DNA of 64,000 bases from Nocardioides dongkuii. GTDB taxonomy: Bacteria; Actinomycetota; Actinomycetes; Propionibacteriales; Nocardioidaceae. A program made the translations under genes and the position numbers. Each line of letters starts with the position of its first letter. The stretch's first letter is position 1. Shown in pieces: positions 33,219 to 43,271 of this stretch. The stretch is taken from positions 1,054,001-1,118,000 of the forward strand of contig NZ_CP059903.1 of assembly GCF_014127485.1 (NCBI RefSeq), read 5' to 3'. The notes under the pieces were generated by a model. That model ran no database searches, had not been told where the DNA came from, and was given only the letters and a program-made list of their open reading frames with translations.

Positions 33219-34619
33219 TCAGGGGTGGGTCATCGACTCCACGTCGAGGGCCTCGTCGAGCTGCTGCTCGGTGAGCTCGCCGCGCTCGACGTACCCCAGC
33301 GCGATGACCGTCTCGCGGATGGTGGCGCCGTCGGCGAGCGCCTTCTTGGCGATCGTGGCGGCGTTCTCATAGCCGATGTGCTTGTTGAGCGGGGTGACGA
33401 CCGACGGCGAGGACTCGGCGTACTGGCGCATCCGGCCGGCGTCGGCGGTGATGCCGTCGACGCAGCGCTCGGCGAGCACGCGCGAGGACGCCGCGAGCAG
33501 CCGCACCGACTCCAGCACGTTGCGCGCCATCACCGGCATGGCGACGTTGAGCTCGAAGCTGCCGCTGGCGCCGGCGGCCGTGACCGCGGCGTCGTTGCCG
33601 ATGACCTGGAAGCACACCATCAGCGTCGCCTCCGGCAGGACCGGGTTGACCTTGCCGGGCATGATGCTCGACCCGGGCTGCAGGTCGGGGAGGTGGATCT
33701 CGGCGAGCCCGGTCGTGGGTCCCGAGGACATCCAGCGCAGGTCGTTGCAGATCTTGGTCAGCCCCACGGCGTACGTGCGCAGGACGCCGCTGAGCTCGAC
33801 GAGGGAGTCGCGGGTGCCCTGTGCCTCGAAGTGGTTGCGCGCCTCGGTGAACGGCTGCCCGGTGAGCTCGCCGAGCACCTCGATCGCGCGGGCCGCGAAG
33901 CCGGGGGGCGTGTTGATGCCGGTGCCGACCGCGGTGCCGCCGAGCGGCAGCTCGCGGACCCGGGGGAGCACCGACGCGAGCCGCTCGGCGGCGTACCGCA
34001 CGGTGGCGGCGTAGCCGGAGAGCTCCTGGCCCAGCATCACCGGGGTCGCGTCCATCAGGTGGGTCCGGCCCGACTTCACCAGGCCCGCGAACTCCTCGGC
34101 CTTCCGCTCCAGGCTGCTCCCGAGCACGTCGAGCGCGGGCAGCAGGTCGTCGACGACCGCGAGCGTGGCCGCGACGTGGATCGCGGTCGGGAAGGTGTCG
34201 TTGCTCGACTGGCTGGCGTTGACGTGGTCGTTGGGGTGCACGTCCGCGCCGGCGCGGGTGGCGAGGCTCGCGATCACCTCGTTGGTGTTCATGTTGGAGC
34301 TGGTGCCGGACCCGGTCTGGAAGACGTCGATCGGGAACTGCGCGTCGTGACGGCCTGCGGCGACCTCGGCGGCGGCGTCCCGGATCGCGGTCGCCCGCGC
34401 GTCGTCGAGCACGCCGAGCTCGTGGTTCGCGGTGGCCGCGGCCTGCTTGACGGTGCCGAGCGCCTGGATCAGGCGCGGCTCGATCGGCGTGCCGCTGATC
34501 GGGAAGTTCTCGACCGCGCGCTGGGTCTGCGCGCGCCACAGGGCGTCCTTCGGGACGAGGACCTCGCCCATGGAGTCGTGCTCGGTGCGGAACGGGGAGT
34601 CATCGGCAGGCTCGGTCAC
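33219..34619 (-). CDS. fumC: class II fumarate hydratase
   Basis: A 466-residue iron-independent fumarase converting fumarate to malate in the TCA cycle. Signature [11 protein letters not shown] (about 313-323), plus [13 protein letters not shown] and [11 protein letters not shown] segments typical of FumC. GTG start in a 4-base overlap with the upstream spermidine-synthase-like gene (GTGA), so translation is coupled. A class I fumarase lies about 3 kb away. A short GGTCAG tandem run overlaps the stop codon. Confidence 0.95.
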   Translation of the reverse strand: MTEPADDSPFRTEHDSMGEVLVPKDALWRAQTQRAVENFPISGTPIEPRLIQALGTVKQAAATANHELGVLDDARATAIRDAAAEVAAGRHDAQFPIDVFQTGSGTSSNMNTNEVIASLATRAGADVHPNDHVNASQSSNDTFPTAIHVAATLAVVDDLLPALDVLGSSLERKAEEFAGLVKSGRTHLMDATPVMLGQELSGYAATVRYAAERLASVLPRVRELPLGGTAVGTGINTPPGFAARAIEVLGELTGQPFTEARNHFEAQGTRDSLVELSGVLRTYAVGLTKICNDLRWMSSGPTTGLAEIHLPDLQPGSSIMPGKVNPVLPEATLMVCFQVIGNDAAVTAAGASGSFELNVAMPVMARNVLESVRLLAASSRVLAERCVDGITADAGRMRQYAESSPSVVTPLNKHIGYENAATIAKKALADGATIRETVIALGYVERGELTEQQLDEALDVESMTHP

Positions 34620-35299
34620 GCCCCAGACGGTACCCGTGCGACGTAGAGCCAGTAGTGCTCGTCCCGGTCCTGCAGCCGGACCGCCAGTGGCCGCGCCTCG
34701 GCGGCGCCGAAGACCGAGCGCAGCGTCTCCTCGAGCTCGGGAGCCTCGTCGGCGGACCACAGGACGAGCGCCCCGCCGGGACGCAGCACCGTCCGCGTCG
34801 CGGCCAGGAACGCCGGCTGGTAGAGCCGCGCGTTGAGGTCGTGGACGAGGTAGCCCGGGCCGTTGTCGACGTCGAGCAGCACCAGGTCGTACGACGCGGG
34901 GCGCGCCTCGGCCATCGCGACCGCGACGTCGGCCACCACGATCGCCGCGCGCTCGTCGGCGAGCAGCGCCGGGCCGTGCGGGACGGTGCCGTCGCGCAGC
35001 CAGCCGACCAGCGCCTCCTCGATCTCGACGACCGCGCACCGCTCCACGCGGCTGTCGGCGAGCACCTCGTGCAGCGTGAACCCCAGCCCCAGCCCGGCCG
35101 CCAGGACGGCCCGCGGGTCGGCCACCAGCTCGAGCGCGGCCGCGGCGAGCGCCTGCTCGGTGCTGGTCTCGAGGGTGTCCATCACGAAGACGCCGTTGGC
35201 GCGCAGCTCCAGCACGGCCGGGGCGCCCGGCTCCCGGCGCTCCCGCAGCACCAGCTCCCCGCGGGCGGACTCGGCGCGGGCCTTCTCGACGTGCTCCAT
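34616..35299 (-). CDS. spermidine-synthase-like methyltransferase-fold protein
   Basis: A 227-residue protein with a spermidine synthase-type Rossmann fold: [12 protein letters not shown] glycine motif (about 78-89), [13 protein letters not shown], and [17 protein letters not shown] (about 137-153). Actinobacterial members of this type usually lack proven polyamine activity. It is translationally coupled to fumC. ATG at 35299; CAGGGT seven bases upstream may be a degenerate -10. Confidence 0.78.
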   Translation of the reverse strand: MEHVEKARAESARGELVLRERREPGAPAVLELRANGVFVMDTLETSTEQALAAAALELVADPRAVLAAGLGLGFTLHEVLADSRVERCAVVEIEEALVGWLRDGTVPHGPALLADERAAIVVADVAVAMAEARPASYDLVLLDVDNGPGYLVHDLNARLYQPAFLAATRTVLRPGGALVLWSADEAPELEETLRSVFGAAEARPLAVRLQDRDEHYWLYVARVPSGA

Positions 35300-35424
35300 G
35301 GGCCACACCCTGCCAAGCCGATACCCAGGTAGGGACCCCGACCCACTCCTCCAGCGGGGTGAGGGTTGGTCCCCGCCGCGGTGGATACCTGCAGACGTCC
35401 CATCCCGATCCAACGGAGGTACCG

Positions 35425-36129
35425 ATGACAACCGACCAGTCCGCCCGTGACCGGGCACAGGACGCGGCCAGCACGGCTGCCGACGAGGGCAAGCACGTCG
35501 CCGGGACGGCCAAGCAGGAGGCCGGTGCGGTGGCCGCCGAGGCCGCCAACCAGGCCCGCAGCGTCCTCGCCGACGCCATGAGCCAGGTCACGGCGCAGTC
35601 CAAGGAGCAGAAGGACCGGCTCGCGGGGACGCTGCGCACGCTCGGCGACGACCTCGAGTCCATGGCGGGCAACGGCACGCCGGGGATGGCCACGGATCTC
35701 GCCCGCCAGGTCTCCGAGCGCGCTCGCGCATTCAGCTCCCAGCTGGAGAGCCGCGAGCCCGGCGAGCTGCTCGACGACGTACGCCGCTTCGCGCGTCAGC
35801 GCCCGGGCAGCTTCCTGCTCGGCGCGCTCGCGGCCGGTGTGGTCGTGGGTCGCCTGGCCCGGGGTGCCGCCGACGGCATCGCCGCCGCGCAGGCCGACGG
35901 ACCGGTGACCCCGGCCGTGCCGCCCACGGGCGGCTCCCCGACCTCGACCCTGGGCGAGACCTACGTGCCGAGCCCCAGCACCGAGGCGGGCGCGCCGCAC
36001 GGCCAGCCGACCTCGGGTGGCCCGGGCGCCATCCCGGCCGCGCCCACCATGCCGTCCCCGCCCCCGATGTCCACCCCGGAGGCCGGGTACGGCGAGCGCG
36101 GCGTGCTCGGCGACGAGGGACAGCGATGA
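35425..36129 (+). CDS. envelope/stress-associated protein with Ala-rich helices
   Basis: A 234-residue protein. A long Ala/Gln/Glu-rich helical N-terminus (about 1-110) resembles LEA-like or DUF3618-associated proteins. One hydrophobic segment (about 128-148, [16 protein letters not shown]) follows, and the tail is Pro/Ser/Gly-rich. First gene of a three-gene operon with a Holin-X and a DUF3618-like protein. CGGAGGT precedes the ATG by a few bases. Function unknown. Confidence 0.75.
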   Translation: MTTDQSARDRAQDAASTAADEGKHVAGTAKQEAGAVAAEAANQARSVLADAMSQVTAQSKEQKDRLAGTLRTLGDDLESMAGNGTPGMATDLARQVSERARAFSSQLESREPGELLDDVRRFARQRPGSFLLGALAAGVVVGRLARGAADGIAAAQADGPVTPAVPPTGGSPTSTLGETYVPSPSTEAGAPHGQPTSGGPGAIPAAPTMPSPPPMSTPEAGYGERGVLGDEGQR

Positions 36130-36569
36130 CCACGCAGCCCGGGAGTCACGGGAGCCACGCCGACCCAGGCCTGGACCCCGCCCAGCCCTCCGACCAGCGC
36201 TCGCTCGGCGAGATCGTCGGCGACATCACCACGGACCTCTCCACGCTGATCAAGCAGGAGATGGACCTGGCGAAGGTCGAGCTCAAGGAGGAGATGGCCA
36301 AGGCGGGCAAGGGGGCCGGGCTGCTCGGCGGTGCCGGGCTCTCCGCCTACATGGTGCTGCTGTTCTTGTCGTTCACGATCATCTTCGCGCTCGACCTGGT
36401 GCTGCCGCTTTGGGCGGCGGCGCTGATCGTCACCGTGCTGTGGGGCATCGGCGCGGCGGTCCTCGCCGTCACCGGTCGCACGGCACTCAAGGAGAGCAAC
36501 CCGCAGTTGCCCCGCACGCAGCAGACACTCAAGGAGGACGCAGAATGGGCCAGAGCACAGAAGAGCTGA
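36126..36569 (+). CDS. phage-holin-like (Actinobacterial Holin-X) membrane protein
   Basis: A 147-residue protein of the Holin-X/PF07332 type: a polar N-terminus with SLGEIVGDITTDLSTLIKQEMDLAKVELKEE, then two hydrophobic helices (about 77-122). Not part of a phage; these proteins are common in actinobacterial chromosomes beside DUF3618 genes. ATGA overlap with the gene before, and overlap of 25 bases with the gene after. Confidence 0.85.
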   Translation: MTTQPGSHGSHADPGLDPAQPSDQRSLGEIVGDITTDLSTLIKQEMDLAKVELKEEMAKAGKGAGLLGGAGLSAYMVLLFLSFTIIFALDLVLPLWAAALIVTVLWGIGAAVLAVTGRTALKESNPQLPRTQQTLKEDAEWARAQKS

Positions 36570-37147
36570 GCAGCGAGATCGCCGGCACCCGGGAGCGGAT
36601 GGCGTCGGACCTCGACGCCCTGCAGGACCGGGTCAGCCCCAGCGCGATCATCGACCGCCGCAAGGAGGCCGCACGCAGCAGGGTCTCCGCGCTCCGCAGC
36701 AAGGTGATGGGCTCCGCCGACAGCGTGCGCAGCAGCGCCGCCTCGTCGGGCTCCGGCGCCGCCGGCAGCGTCCAGGGGATGGCCCAGGGCGTCGCCGACG
36801 GCGCGTCGGGTGCGCTCGGCAGCGCGCAGGACCGGGTCGAGGGCAGCCCCCTCGCCGCGGGCCTGGTCGCGTTCGGCGCGGGCGTCGTCCTCGCCGGCCT
36901 GATCCCGGCCACGGCCAAGGAGGCGCAGGTGGCGTCGTTCGTCGCCGACACCGCCCAGGAGAAGGGCGGACCGCTCCTCGACGAGGCGAAGTCCGTCGGC
37001 CAGGGTCTCACCGACGACCTCAAGGAGCGTGCCATGGGCGCGGCCCAGGAGGTCAAGGACACCGCGACCGAGTCGGCCGCGCGCGTCAAGGACGAGGGGC
37101 AGTCCGCCGCCGAGTCCGTGAAGTCGCAGGCGAAGCCGGGGAGCTGA
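36545..37147 (+). CDS. DUF3618 domain protein
   Basis: A 200-residue protein. The N-terminal DUF3618 motif (ELSSEIAGTRERMASDLDALQDRVSPSAIIDRRK) is followed by a Ser/Ala-rich stretch, one hydrophobic segment (about 103-122) and a charged Ala/Lys/Glu helical tail resembling stress-tolerance repeats. AAGGAGG lies 9 bases upstream of the ATG. Last gene of the operon starting at 35425; function unknown. Confidence 0.82.
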   Translation: MGQSTEELSSEIAGTRERMASDLDALQDRVSPSAIIDRRKEAARSRVSALRSKVMGSADSVRSSAASSGSGAAGSVQGMAQGVADGASGALGSAQDRVEGSPLAAGLVAFGAGVVLAGLIPATAKEAQVASFVADTAQEKGGPLLDEAKSVGQGLTDDLKERAMGAAQEVKDTATESAARVKDEGQSAAESVKSQAKPGS

Positions 37148-37181
37148 CCCCCCGGCATCACCCGCACCCAGGAGGGCTGGC

Positions 37182-37481
37182 TCAGTCGAAGATCTCGCTG
37201 AGCCAGCTCTCCTTGCGCTTCTTCTTGTAGGAGCCCTGCTGCTGCGGCGAGTAGGACTGCTCGTGGCGCCGCTGCTCCTCGTGGCGCGGCTGCTCGTAGC
37301 GGTCGTACGCCGGCGGCGGTGCCGCGGCGGCCGGCGGCGGGGCCTGGCCCAGGGACCGGTCGATGATCTTGTCGAGCTCGCCGCGGTCCAGCCACACCCC
37401 CCGGCAGGTGGGGCAGTAGTCGATCTCGATCCCGCTCCGCTCGCTCATCACCAGCGTGGTCTCGTCTGTGGGGCACCTCAT
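37182..37481 (-). CDS. TFIIB-type zinc-finger protein
   Basis: A 99-residue zf-TFIIB protein. Zinc ligands are Cys3 and CPTC near residues 23-26, in the family pattern CPxD...YCPTCRGVWLDRGEL. The C-terminus is Pro/Ala then Gln/His/Arg-rich. Small proteins of this type are widespread; function unknown. It converges on the DUF3618 operon. Confidence 0.85.
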   Translation of the reverse strand: MRCPTDETTLVMSERSGIEIDYCPTCRGVWLDRGELDKIIDRSLGQAPPPAAAAPPPAYDRYEQPRHEEQRRHEQSYSPQQQGSYKKKRKESWLSEIFD

Positions 37482-37547
37482 GGTGTTCTCCTGTCCTCAC
37501 CCGTCGAACGGACGAGTCGCCTGCGGGGTTCCGGGTACCTGCTCAGC

Positions 37548-37760
37548 ATGACCGACAAGTCGAGCAGCCCGCAGGACAAGCAGGACGGCGGACAGGTCTC
37601 CGAGGTGGCGTCGATGGACCCCGCAGCCCGCGAGACCCCGATCTCCGACGACCAGGGGGTCGCCGGCAACCCGGAGTCGGGCAACGCCCTCGAGGACGGC
37701 GAGGACGCCGGCCCCAACGGCAAGCCGGCGGGCAACAAGGAGTCCAACCGCAGCTACTGA
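37548..37760 (+). CDS. small acidic disordered protein
   Basis: A 70-residue, Asp/Glu/Ser/Gly/Asn-rich protein with no hydrophobic segment. Codon use is like that of real genes. Composition suggests a disordered, possibly stress-related protein. No family recognised. It converges on the class I fumarase. Confidence 0.55.
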   Translation: MTDKSSSPQDKQDGGQVSEVASMDPAARETPISDDQGVAGNPESGNALEDGEDAGPNGKPAGNKESNRSY

Positions 37761-37782
37761 GCGGGACTGCTGGGCCGGACCG

Positions 37783-39471
37783 CTACTGGGCCGAGCGCAC
37801 CCGCAGCCCGGTCACCGGCACGGTCACCGTGCCGGACGGGTCGGTGAAGAAGTCGTTGCCGCGGTCGTCGACGACGATGAACGCCGGGAAGTCCTCGACC
37901 TCGATCTTCCAGACCGCCTCCATCCCGAGCTCGGCGTACTCCAGGACCTCCTGGCTGCGGATGCAGTCCTGCGCCAGGCGCGCCGCAGGGCCGCCGATCG
38001 ACCCCAGGTAGAAGCCGCCGTGCGCGGCGCAGGCGTCCGTGACGGCCTTCGAGCGGTTGCCCTTGGCGAGCATCACCATCGAGCCGCCCGCGGCCTGGAA
38101 CTGCTCGACGTAGGAGTCCATCCGCCCCGCGGTCGTGGGCCCGAAGGAGCCGGACGCCATGCCGGCCGGCGTCTTGGCGGGCCCGGCGTAGTAGACCGGG
38201 TGGTCGCGCAGGTACGCCGGCATCTCCTCGCCGGCGTCGAGCCGCTCCTTGATCTTGGCGTGCGCGATGTCGCGGGCGACCACCAGCGGGCCGGTCAGTG
38301 AGAGCCGGGTCTTCACCGGGTGGCGGCGCAGCTCGGCGAGGATCTCGCTCATCGGCTGGTTGAGGTCGATCGGCACCACCTCGCCGCCGGCGATGTCCTC
38401 GGCGACGCCGGCGTCCGGCATGTACTGCGCGGGGTCGGTCTCCAGCTGCTCGAGGAAGACGCCCTCCGGGGTGATCTTGCCGAGCGCCTGGCGGTCGGCC
38501 GAGCAGGAGACCGCGATGGCGACCGGGCAGGACGCGCCGTGGCGGGGGAGCCGGACCACGCGGACGTCGTGGCAGAAGTACTTGCCGCCGAACTGCGCCC
38601 CGATCCCGAAGGACCGGGTGAGCTCGAGGACCTGCTGCTCCAGCTCGAGGTCGCGGAACCCGTGCGCGCTCATCGAGCCCGACGTCGGCAGGTCGTCGAG
38701 GTAGCGCGCCGAGGCGTACTTCGCGGTCTTCAGCGCGAACTCCGCGCTGGTGCCGCCGATCACCACGGCCAGGTGGTACGGCGGGCAGGCGGCCGTGCCG
38801 AGCGAGCGGATCTTCTCGTCGAGGAACTGCAGCATCCGCTCCGGGTTCAGGATCGCCTTGGTCTCCTGGAACAGGAACGACTTGTTCGCCGACCCACCGC
38901 CCTTCGCCATGAACAGGAACTTGTACTCGGGGCGCCCGCTGGTCTGCGGCGTGGAGTAGATCTCGATCTGCGCCGGCAGGTTCGTCCCGGTGTTCTGCTC
39001 CTCGTACGTCGTGAGCGGGGCGAGCTGGCTGTAGCGCAGGTTCAGCTGGGTGTAGGCGTCGTACACGCCCTGGCTGATCGCGGCGCCGTCGTCGGCGCCG
39101 GTCAGCACGCCCTCGGACTTCTTGCCCATCACGATCGCGGTGCCGGTGTCCTGGCACATCGGCAGCACGCCACCGGCGGAGATGTTGACGTTCTTCAGGA
39201 GGTCGAGCGCCACGAACCGGTCGTTGCCCGAGGCCTCGGGGTCGTCGATGATCCGGCGCAGCTGGGCCAGGTGCCCGGGACGCAGGTAGTGGGCGATGTC
39301 GCGCATCGCCTCGGCCGTCAGCGTGCGGATCGCCTCGGGGGAGACCCGCAGGAACGTCTGCCCGTCGGCCTCGAAGCTCGAGACGCCCTCGGTCGTGACC
39401 AGGCGGTACGGCGTCCGGTCCGGGCCGAGGGGGAGCAGGTCGGAGTAGGCGTACTCAGGGGCGCTCGACAC
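37783..39471 (-). CDS. class I fumarate hydratase (iron-sulfur)
   Basis: A 562-residue fused-type class I fumarase, using an oxygen-sensitive [4Fe-4S] cluster. The N-terminal alpha domain has PMCQDTGTA with the first cluster Cys, followed by later Cys in [10 protein letters not shown] and the KYFCHD segment. The C-terminal beta domain (about 370-562) has [34 protein letters not shown] start at 39471. The genome thus has both fumarase classes, fumC lying 3.2 kb away on the same strand. Confidence 0.92.
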   Translation of the reverse strand: MSSAPEYAYSDLLPLGPDRTPYRLVTTEGVSSFEADGQTFLRVSPEAIRTLTAEAMRDIAHYLRPGHLAQLRRIIDDPEASGNDRFVALDLLKNVNISAGGVLPMCQDTGTAIVMGKKSEGVLTGADDGAAISQGVYDAYTQLNLRYSQLAPLTTYEEQNTGTNLPAQIEIYSTPQTSGRPEYKFLFMAKGGGSANKSFLFQETKAILNPERMLQFLDEKIRSLGTAACPPYHLAVVIGGTSAEFALKTAKYASARYLDDLPTSGSMSAHGFRDLELEQQVLELTRSFGIGAQFGGKYFCHDVRVVRLPRHGASCPVAIAVSCSADRQALGKITPEGVFLEQLETDPAQYMPDAGVAEDIAGGEVVPIDLNQPMSEILAELRRHPVKTRLSLTGPLVVARDIAHAKIKERLDAGEEMPAYLRDHPVYYAGPAKTPAGMASGSFGPTTAGRMDSYVEQFQAAGGSMVMLAKGNRSKAVTDACAAHGGFYLGSIGGPAARLAQDCIRSQEVLEYAELGMEAVWKIEVEDFPAFIVVDDRGNDFFTDPSGTVTVPVTGLRVRSAQ

Positions 39472-39563
39472 GGGCGGTGAGACTACCGAGCGGTCAGGGT
39501 CCGGCGCCCCCGGGGTCGGGACGCGGCGGCGTCCGCCCGGTCGTGCCCGGGGGCGGGCGCGTC

Positions 39564-39569
39564 TAGGGT
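39564..39569 (+). promoter_or_regulatory. -10 element, leaderless DUF1707 gene
   Basis: TAGGGT, 7 bases before the ATG at 39577. Confidence 0.55.
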
Positions 39570-39576
39570 TGGCCGC

Positions 39577-40239
39577 ATGGAGGGTCACCTGGATCCCGCC
39601 GACCCGATGCGGCTGCGCATCTCCGACTCCGACCGGCACGCGGCGGCCGAGGTGCTGCGCGAGGCCGCGGGCGAGGGGCGGCTGGACGTCGACGAGCTCG
39701 AGGAGCGGCTGGAGGCGACGTACGCCGCCAAGGTGTACGCCGACCTGGTGCCGATCCTCGCCGACCTGCCCGGCACGGCGCCCGGCCCGCACCCGCCGGC
39801 CGTGCGCCGGCCCGCCGCCCCGGCGTACTCCGGGCGGATCGAGGACCTGCCGCGGCACACGAGCAGCCTGGCCATCTTGTCCGGGCAGGACCGCACGGGC
39901 GTGTGGGCGGTCCCGCCGGTGCACACGGCGTTCACGCTGATGGGCGGCATCGACGTGGACCTGCGCGAGGCGGTGTTCACCACCCCCGAGGTCGTGATCA
40001 ACGCCAACGCCGTCATGGGCGGCATCGACATCATCGTGAACGCCGCCACCCGGGTCGAGGTCGAGGGGGTCGGCATCATGGGCGCCTTCGAGGAGGGCCG
40101 GGCCAAGATCGCCGCGGAGATCGGCCCGGACTCCCCACTGGTGCGGGTCCGCGGGATGGCGCTGATGGGCGCGGTGACCGTGATCCGCAAGCCGATGCCC
40201 GGCCAGGGGCGCACGCGCCTCGGCCGGGCATCGTCGTGA
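39577..40239 (+). CDS. DUF1707 and LiaF-like domain protein
   Basis: A 220-residue protein. The N-terminal DUF1707 domain ([35 protein letters not shown], about 10-65) is joined by a Pro-rich linker to a C-terminal beta-helix-like LiaF/DUF2154 domain with repeated VMGGIDI motifs. LiaF-like domains relate to envelope-stress sensing. No transmembrane segment is seen. It converges on the trehalose-importer operon. Confidence 0.85.
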   Translation: MEGHLDPADPMRLRISDSDRHAAAEVLREAAGEGRLDVDELEERLEATYAAKVYADLVPILADLPGTAPGPHPPAVRRPAAPAYSGRIEDLPRHTSSLAILSGQDRTGVWAVPPVHTAFTLMGGIDVDLREAVFTTPEVVINANAVMGGIDIIVNAATRVEVEGVGIMGAFEEGRAKIAAEIGPDSPLVRVRGMALMGAVTVIRKPMPGQGRTRLGRASS

Positions 40240-40249
40240 TCGTCGTCGA

Positions 40250-40267
40250 CTGACCCGCGAGGGTCAG
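40250..40267. terminator. bidirectional hairpin between DUF1707 and sugC
   Basis: CTGACCC (40250-40256) pairs with GGGTCAG (40261-40267) around a 4-base loop. It includes the sugC stop codon. Short but well placed between convergent genes. Confidence 0.45.
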
Positions 40268-41484
40268 CCGGCAGCGGCGGGCTGCTCCGCGGCGGCCGCC
40301 ATCGCCGCCCCGGGGACCTCGCCGGCGTGCTCGTGGTCGATGGTGAGGTTCTCGCCGGTGGACGGGTCGAAGAGGTGCATCTTGGCCGCGTCCACCCAGA
40401 TCTCGGCCTCCTCGCCCTCGCGGATCCGGCTGGTGCCGTCGAGCGCGACGACCAGCTGGGTACGCAGCGACTCGCCGTCGAGGTCGCGCTCGAGCTGGCG
40501 CAGCTGCTCCTCCACCTGGGGCGGGGCCTCGAAGGGGATGTAGGCGTAGGTCTCGTTGCCGAGCCACTCCACCACGTCCACGGGGGCCCGGAACGTCGAG
40601 CCCGAGGCGTCCTCCCGCAGCGAGGCGTCCTCGAAGTGCTCGGGGCGGATGCCCGCGATGAGCAGTCCCTTGCCCGCGGCCCGCTCGGCACGGTCGGCGG
40701 GGATCTGGACGCTGCCGAAGGGCAGCTTCACCGTCGTCCCGTCGACCTCGGCGGGGAGGAAGTTCATCGGCGGGGACCCGATGAAGCCCGCGACGAACAG
40801 GTTGCCGGGGTTCTCGTAGAGCTCGCGGGGGCTGGCGAGCTGCTGCAGGATCCCGCGCTTGAGCACCGCCACCCGGTCGCCCAGCGTCATCGCCTCGGTC
40901 TGGTCGTGGGTGACGTAGACGGTGGTGATGCCGAGCTTCTTCTGCAGCCGCGAGATCTCGGTGCGCATCTGCCCGCGCAGCTTCGCGTCGAGGTTCGAGA
41001 GCGGCTCGTCGAAGAGGAAGGCGTCGGCCTCGCGGACGATCGCGCGACCCATGGCGACGCGCTGGCGCTGGCCACCGGAGAGGTTGCCGGGCTTCCGGTC
41101 GAGGTGCTCGTCGAGCTCGAGGGTGGCCGAGGCGGCGCGGACCTTCTTGTCGACCTCCTCGTCGGACGCCCCGGCGAGGCGCAGCGGGAACGCGATGTTC
41201 TCGTAGACGGTCAGGTGCGGGTAGAGCGCGTAGTTCTGGAAGACCATCGCCAGGTTGCGGTCGCGGGGAGCGAGGTCGTTGACCTTGCGGTCGCCGATGA
41301 TCATGTCGCCCGAGGTGATGTCCTCGAGCCCGACGATCATCCGCAGCAGCGTGGACTTCCCGCAGCCGGACGGCCCGACGAGGATCACGAACTCCCCGTC
41401 GGCGATGTCGATGGAGACGTCGTTGACGGCCGGGAAGCCGTCGCCGTACTTCTTGACGATGTGCTTGAGGGTGATGGCGGCCAT
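40264..41484 (-). CDS. sugC: trehalose-type ABC importer ATP-binding protein
   Basis: A 406-residue MalK/UgpC-type ATPase. Walker A GPSGCGKST at 37-45, Q-loop VFQNYALYPHLTVYEN, signature LSGGQRQRVAMGRA (about 134), Walker B DAFLFDEPLSNLDAKLR and H-loop VTHDQTEAMTLGDR. C-terminal TOBE/regulatory domain from about 240. Last gene of the lpqY-sugA-sugB-sugC-like operon; it starts four bases after sugB. Confidence 0.88.
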   Translation of the reverse strand: MAAITLKHIVKKYGDGFPAVNDVSIDIADGEFVILVGPSGCGKSTLLRMIVGLEDITSGDMIIGDRKVNDLAPRDRNLAMVFQNYALYPHLTVYENIAFPLRLAGASDEEVDKKVRAASATLELDEHLDRKPGNLSGGQRQRVAMGRAIVREADAFLFDEPLSNLDAKLRGQMRTEISRLQKKLGITTVYVTHDQTEAMTLGDRVAVLKRGILQQLASPRELYENPGNLFVAGFIGSPPMNFLPAEVDGTTVKLPFGSVQIPADRAERAAGKGLLIAGIRPEHFEDASLREDASGSTFRAPVDVVEWLGNETYAYIPFEAPPQVEEQLRQLERDLDGESLRTQLVVALDGTSRIREGEEAEIWVDAAKMHLFDPSTGENLTIDHEHAGEVPGAAMAAAAEQPAAAG

Positions 41485-41488
41485 GGCG

Positions 41489-42322
41489 TTATCCCTTCAC
41501 CGCGCCGGAGGTGAGTCCGGCGACGATCTTGCGCTGGAAGAGCAGGACGATGACGACGATGGGGATCGTCGCGATGACGGCGGCTGCGGCGAGCAGGCCG
41601 GCCGGCCGCTGGAACGGGTCCGGACCCACGAAGAACGACAGCGCCGCCGGGATCGGTCGGGCGTTCTCGGTCGAGGTCAGGGTGATGCCGAAGACGAAGT
41701 CGTTCCAGGCGAAGAAGAACGTCAGGATCGCCGCGGTGAACACCCCGGGTGCCGCGAGCGGGACGATCACCTTCCGGAAGGCCTGCCACGACGTCGCGCC
41801 GTCGACCTGGGCCGCCTGCTCCATCTCCCACGGGATCTCGCGGAAGAAGGCGGAGAGCGTCCAGATCGCCAGCGGCAGCGTGAAGGACATGTACGGGATG
41901 ATCAGCCCGGGCCAGGTGTCGTAGAGGCCGATCGTGCGCCACAGGTCGAACAGCGGGCTGACCAGCGAGACCACCGGGAACATCGCGATCGCCAGGGCCA
42001 CGGTGAGCACGAACTTCTTGCCCCGGAACTCCAGCCGGGCGATGGCGTACGCCGCGAGCGTCGCGAGGATCACCGAGAGCAGGGTGGCGATCAGGCTGAT
42101 GCCGAGCGAGTTCAGGATCGAGCGGCGGAACTGCTCGTCGTCCCAGACCGCGGTGTAGTTGTCCCACCCGGTGAACGAGTCGAGCGGGAGGAAGCCGGGG
42201 TCGGTGCCGTTGGAGACGGCGTCCTGGCTCTTGAAGGACAGGGACAGGATCCAGGCGATCGGCAGCAGGCACCAGAGCATCACCAGCGCCACGCCGAGGA
42301 CGAGACCAATCTTCTGCTTCAT
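41489..42322 (-). CDS. sugB: carbohydrate ABC importer permease (MalG-type)
   Basis: A 277-residue inner-membrane permease with six hydrophobic segments. The EAA loop that docks to the ATPase is EMEQAAQVDGATSWQAFRKVIVPLAAPG (about 172-199). The ATG at 42322 has GGGAG upstream and avoids overlap with sugA, unlike the longer frame. Second permease of the importer. Confidence 0.87.
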   Translation of the reverse strand: MKQKIGLVLGVALVMLWCLLPIAWILSLSFKSQDAVSNGTDPGFLPLDSFTGWDNYTAVWDDEQFRRSILNSLGISLIATLLSVILATLAAYAIARLEFRGKKFVLTVALAIAMFPVVSLVSPLFDLWRTIGLYDTWPGLIIPYMSFTLPLAIWTLSAFFREIPWEMEQAAQVDGATSWQAFRKVIVPLAAPGVFTAAILTFFFAWNDFVFGITLTSTENARPIPAALSFFVGPDPFQRPAGLLAAAAVIATIPIVVIVLLFQRKIVAGLTSGAVKG

Positions 42323-42329
42323 CCGACGT

Positions 42330-43271
42330 TCACTCCCCTCGGGCCTGGGCCAGGTCGACACGGAAAAGCTTGACGATCAAGAACGCCACCAGCAGCACCG
42401 AGAGGAACAGCAGCACGGCGAGCGCGGAGCCCATGCCGAGCTGGAACTGCTCGATGGTCTGCCGGTAGGTGAGGAACGAGATCGACTCCGTGCCGACGGC
42501 ACCGGCGGTCATCACGTAGATGTTGTCGAAGATCCGGTAGGCGTCCAGTGCGCGGAAGAGCACCGCCACCATGATCGCGGCCCGCATGTTCGGGAGGATC
42601 ACCTTCCACAGCCGCTGCCACCAGGTGGCCCCGTCGACCTTCGCCGCCTCGATCATGTCCTCCGACACCTGGGCGAGCCCGGCGAGGAGCAGCAGGGACA
42701 TGAAGGGCGTGGTCTTCCAGATCTCGGAGACCATGATCGCGATGACCGCGGGCGTGGTGTCGCCGAACCAGTTGAACTGCTCGTCGATGAACGGGAGCCA
42801 GCCGTTGACGAAGCCGTTCTGGTAGGTGAAGGCGAACTGCCAGGCGAAGCCGGAGACGACGGTGATGATGCCGTAGGGGATCAGGATCGAGGTCCGGATC
42901 ACGCCCCGGGCGAAGATCACCCGGTGCATGACCATCGCGAAGATGAAGCCGATGACCAGCTCGATCGCGACGGTCACCAGCATGTAGAGCACGGTGACGC
43001 CGATGTCGCGCCAGAACAGGCTGTCGGTCAGCGCGGTGATGTAGTTGCTCAGGCCGACGAACTCGCGGTCGTCGGGTGCGGTGAGGGAGTAGCTGTAGAA
43101 GGAGAGCCACAGCGCCCGCAGGATCGGGAACGCGGTGACCACGAGCATCACGATCACTGCGGGGGCGACGAGCTTGGCGGCCAACCGTCCCTCGGCGCGC
43201 GACCGGTCGCTACCGGCGGGCGGGGTCTTCCCGGCGTCGACCTCCGGGGTGGCGACGTAGGTGCTGCTCAC
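42330..43271 (-). CDS. sugA: carbohydrate ABC importer permease (MalF-type)
   Basis: A 313-residue permease with a polar N-terminus of about 30 residues, then six hydrophobic segments; EAA loop SEDMIEAAKVDGATWWQRLWKVILPNM (about 209-235). GTG start in a 4-base overlap (GTGA) with lpqY, which indicates coupled translation. Confidence 0.87.
   Translation of the reverse strand: MSSTYVATPEVDAGKTPPAGSDRSRAEGRLAAKLVAPAVIVMLVVTAFPILRALWLSFYSYSLTAPDDREFVGLSNYITALTDSLFWRDIGVTVLYMLVTVAIELVIGFIFAMVMHRVIFARGVIRTSILIPYGIITVVSGFAWQFAFTYQNGFVNGWLPFIDEQFNWFGDTTPAVIAIMVSEIWKTTPFMSLLLLAGLAQVSEDMIEAAKVDGATWWQRLWKVILPNMRAAIMVAVLFRALDAYRIFDNIYVMTAGAVGTESISFLTYRQTIEQFQLGMGSALAVLLFLSVLLVAFLIVKLFRVDLAQARGE

Noticed and set aside
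33203..33223. GGTCAG tandem run considered as a regulatory repeat
   Set aside because: Only three to four short units that partly encode the end of fumC; likely chance.
36126..36569. Holin-like gene considered as a prophage remnant
   Set aside because: No other phage gene is nearby, and Holin-X proteins are common in actinobacterial chromosomes within such three-gene operons.
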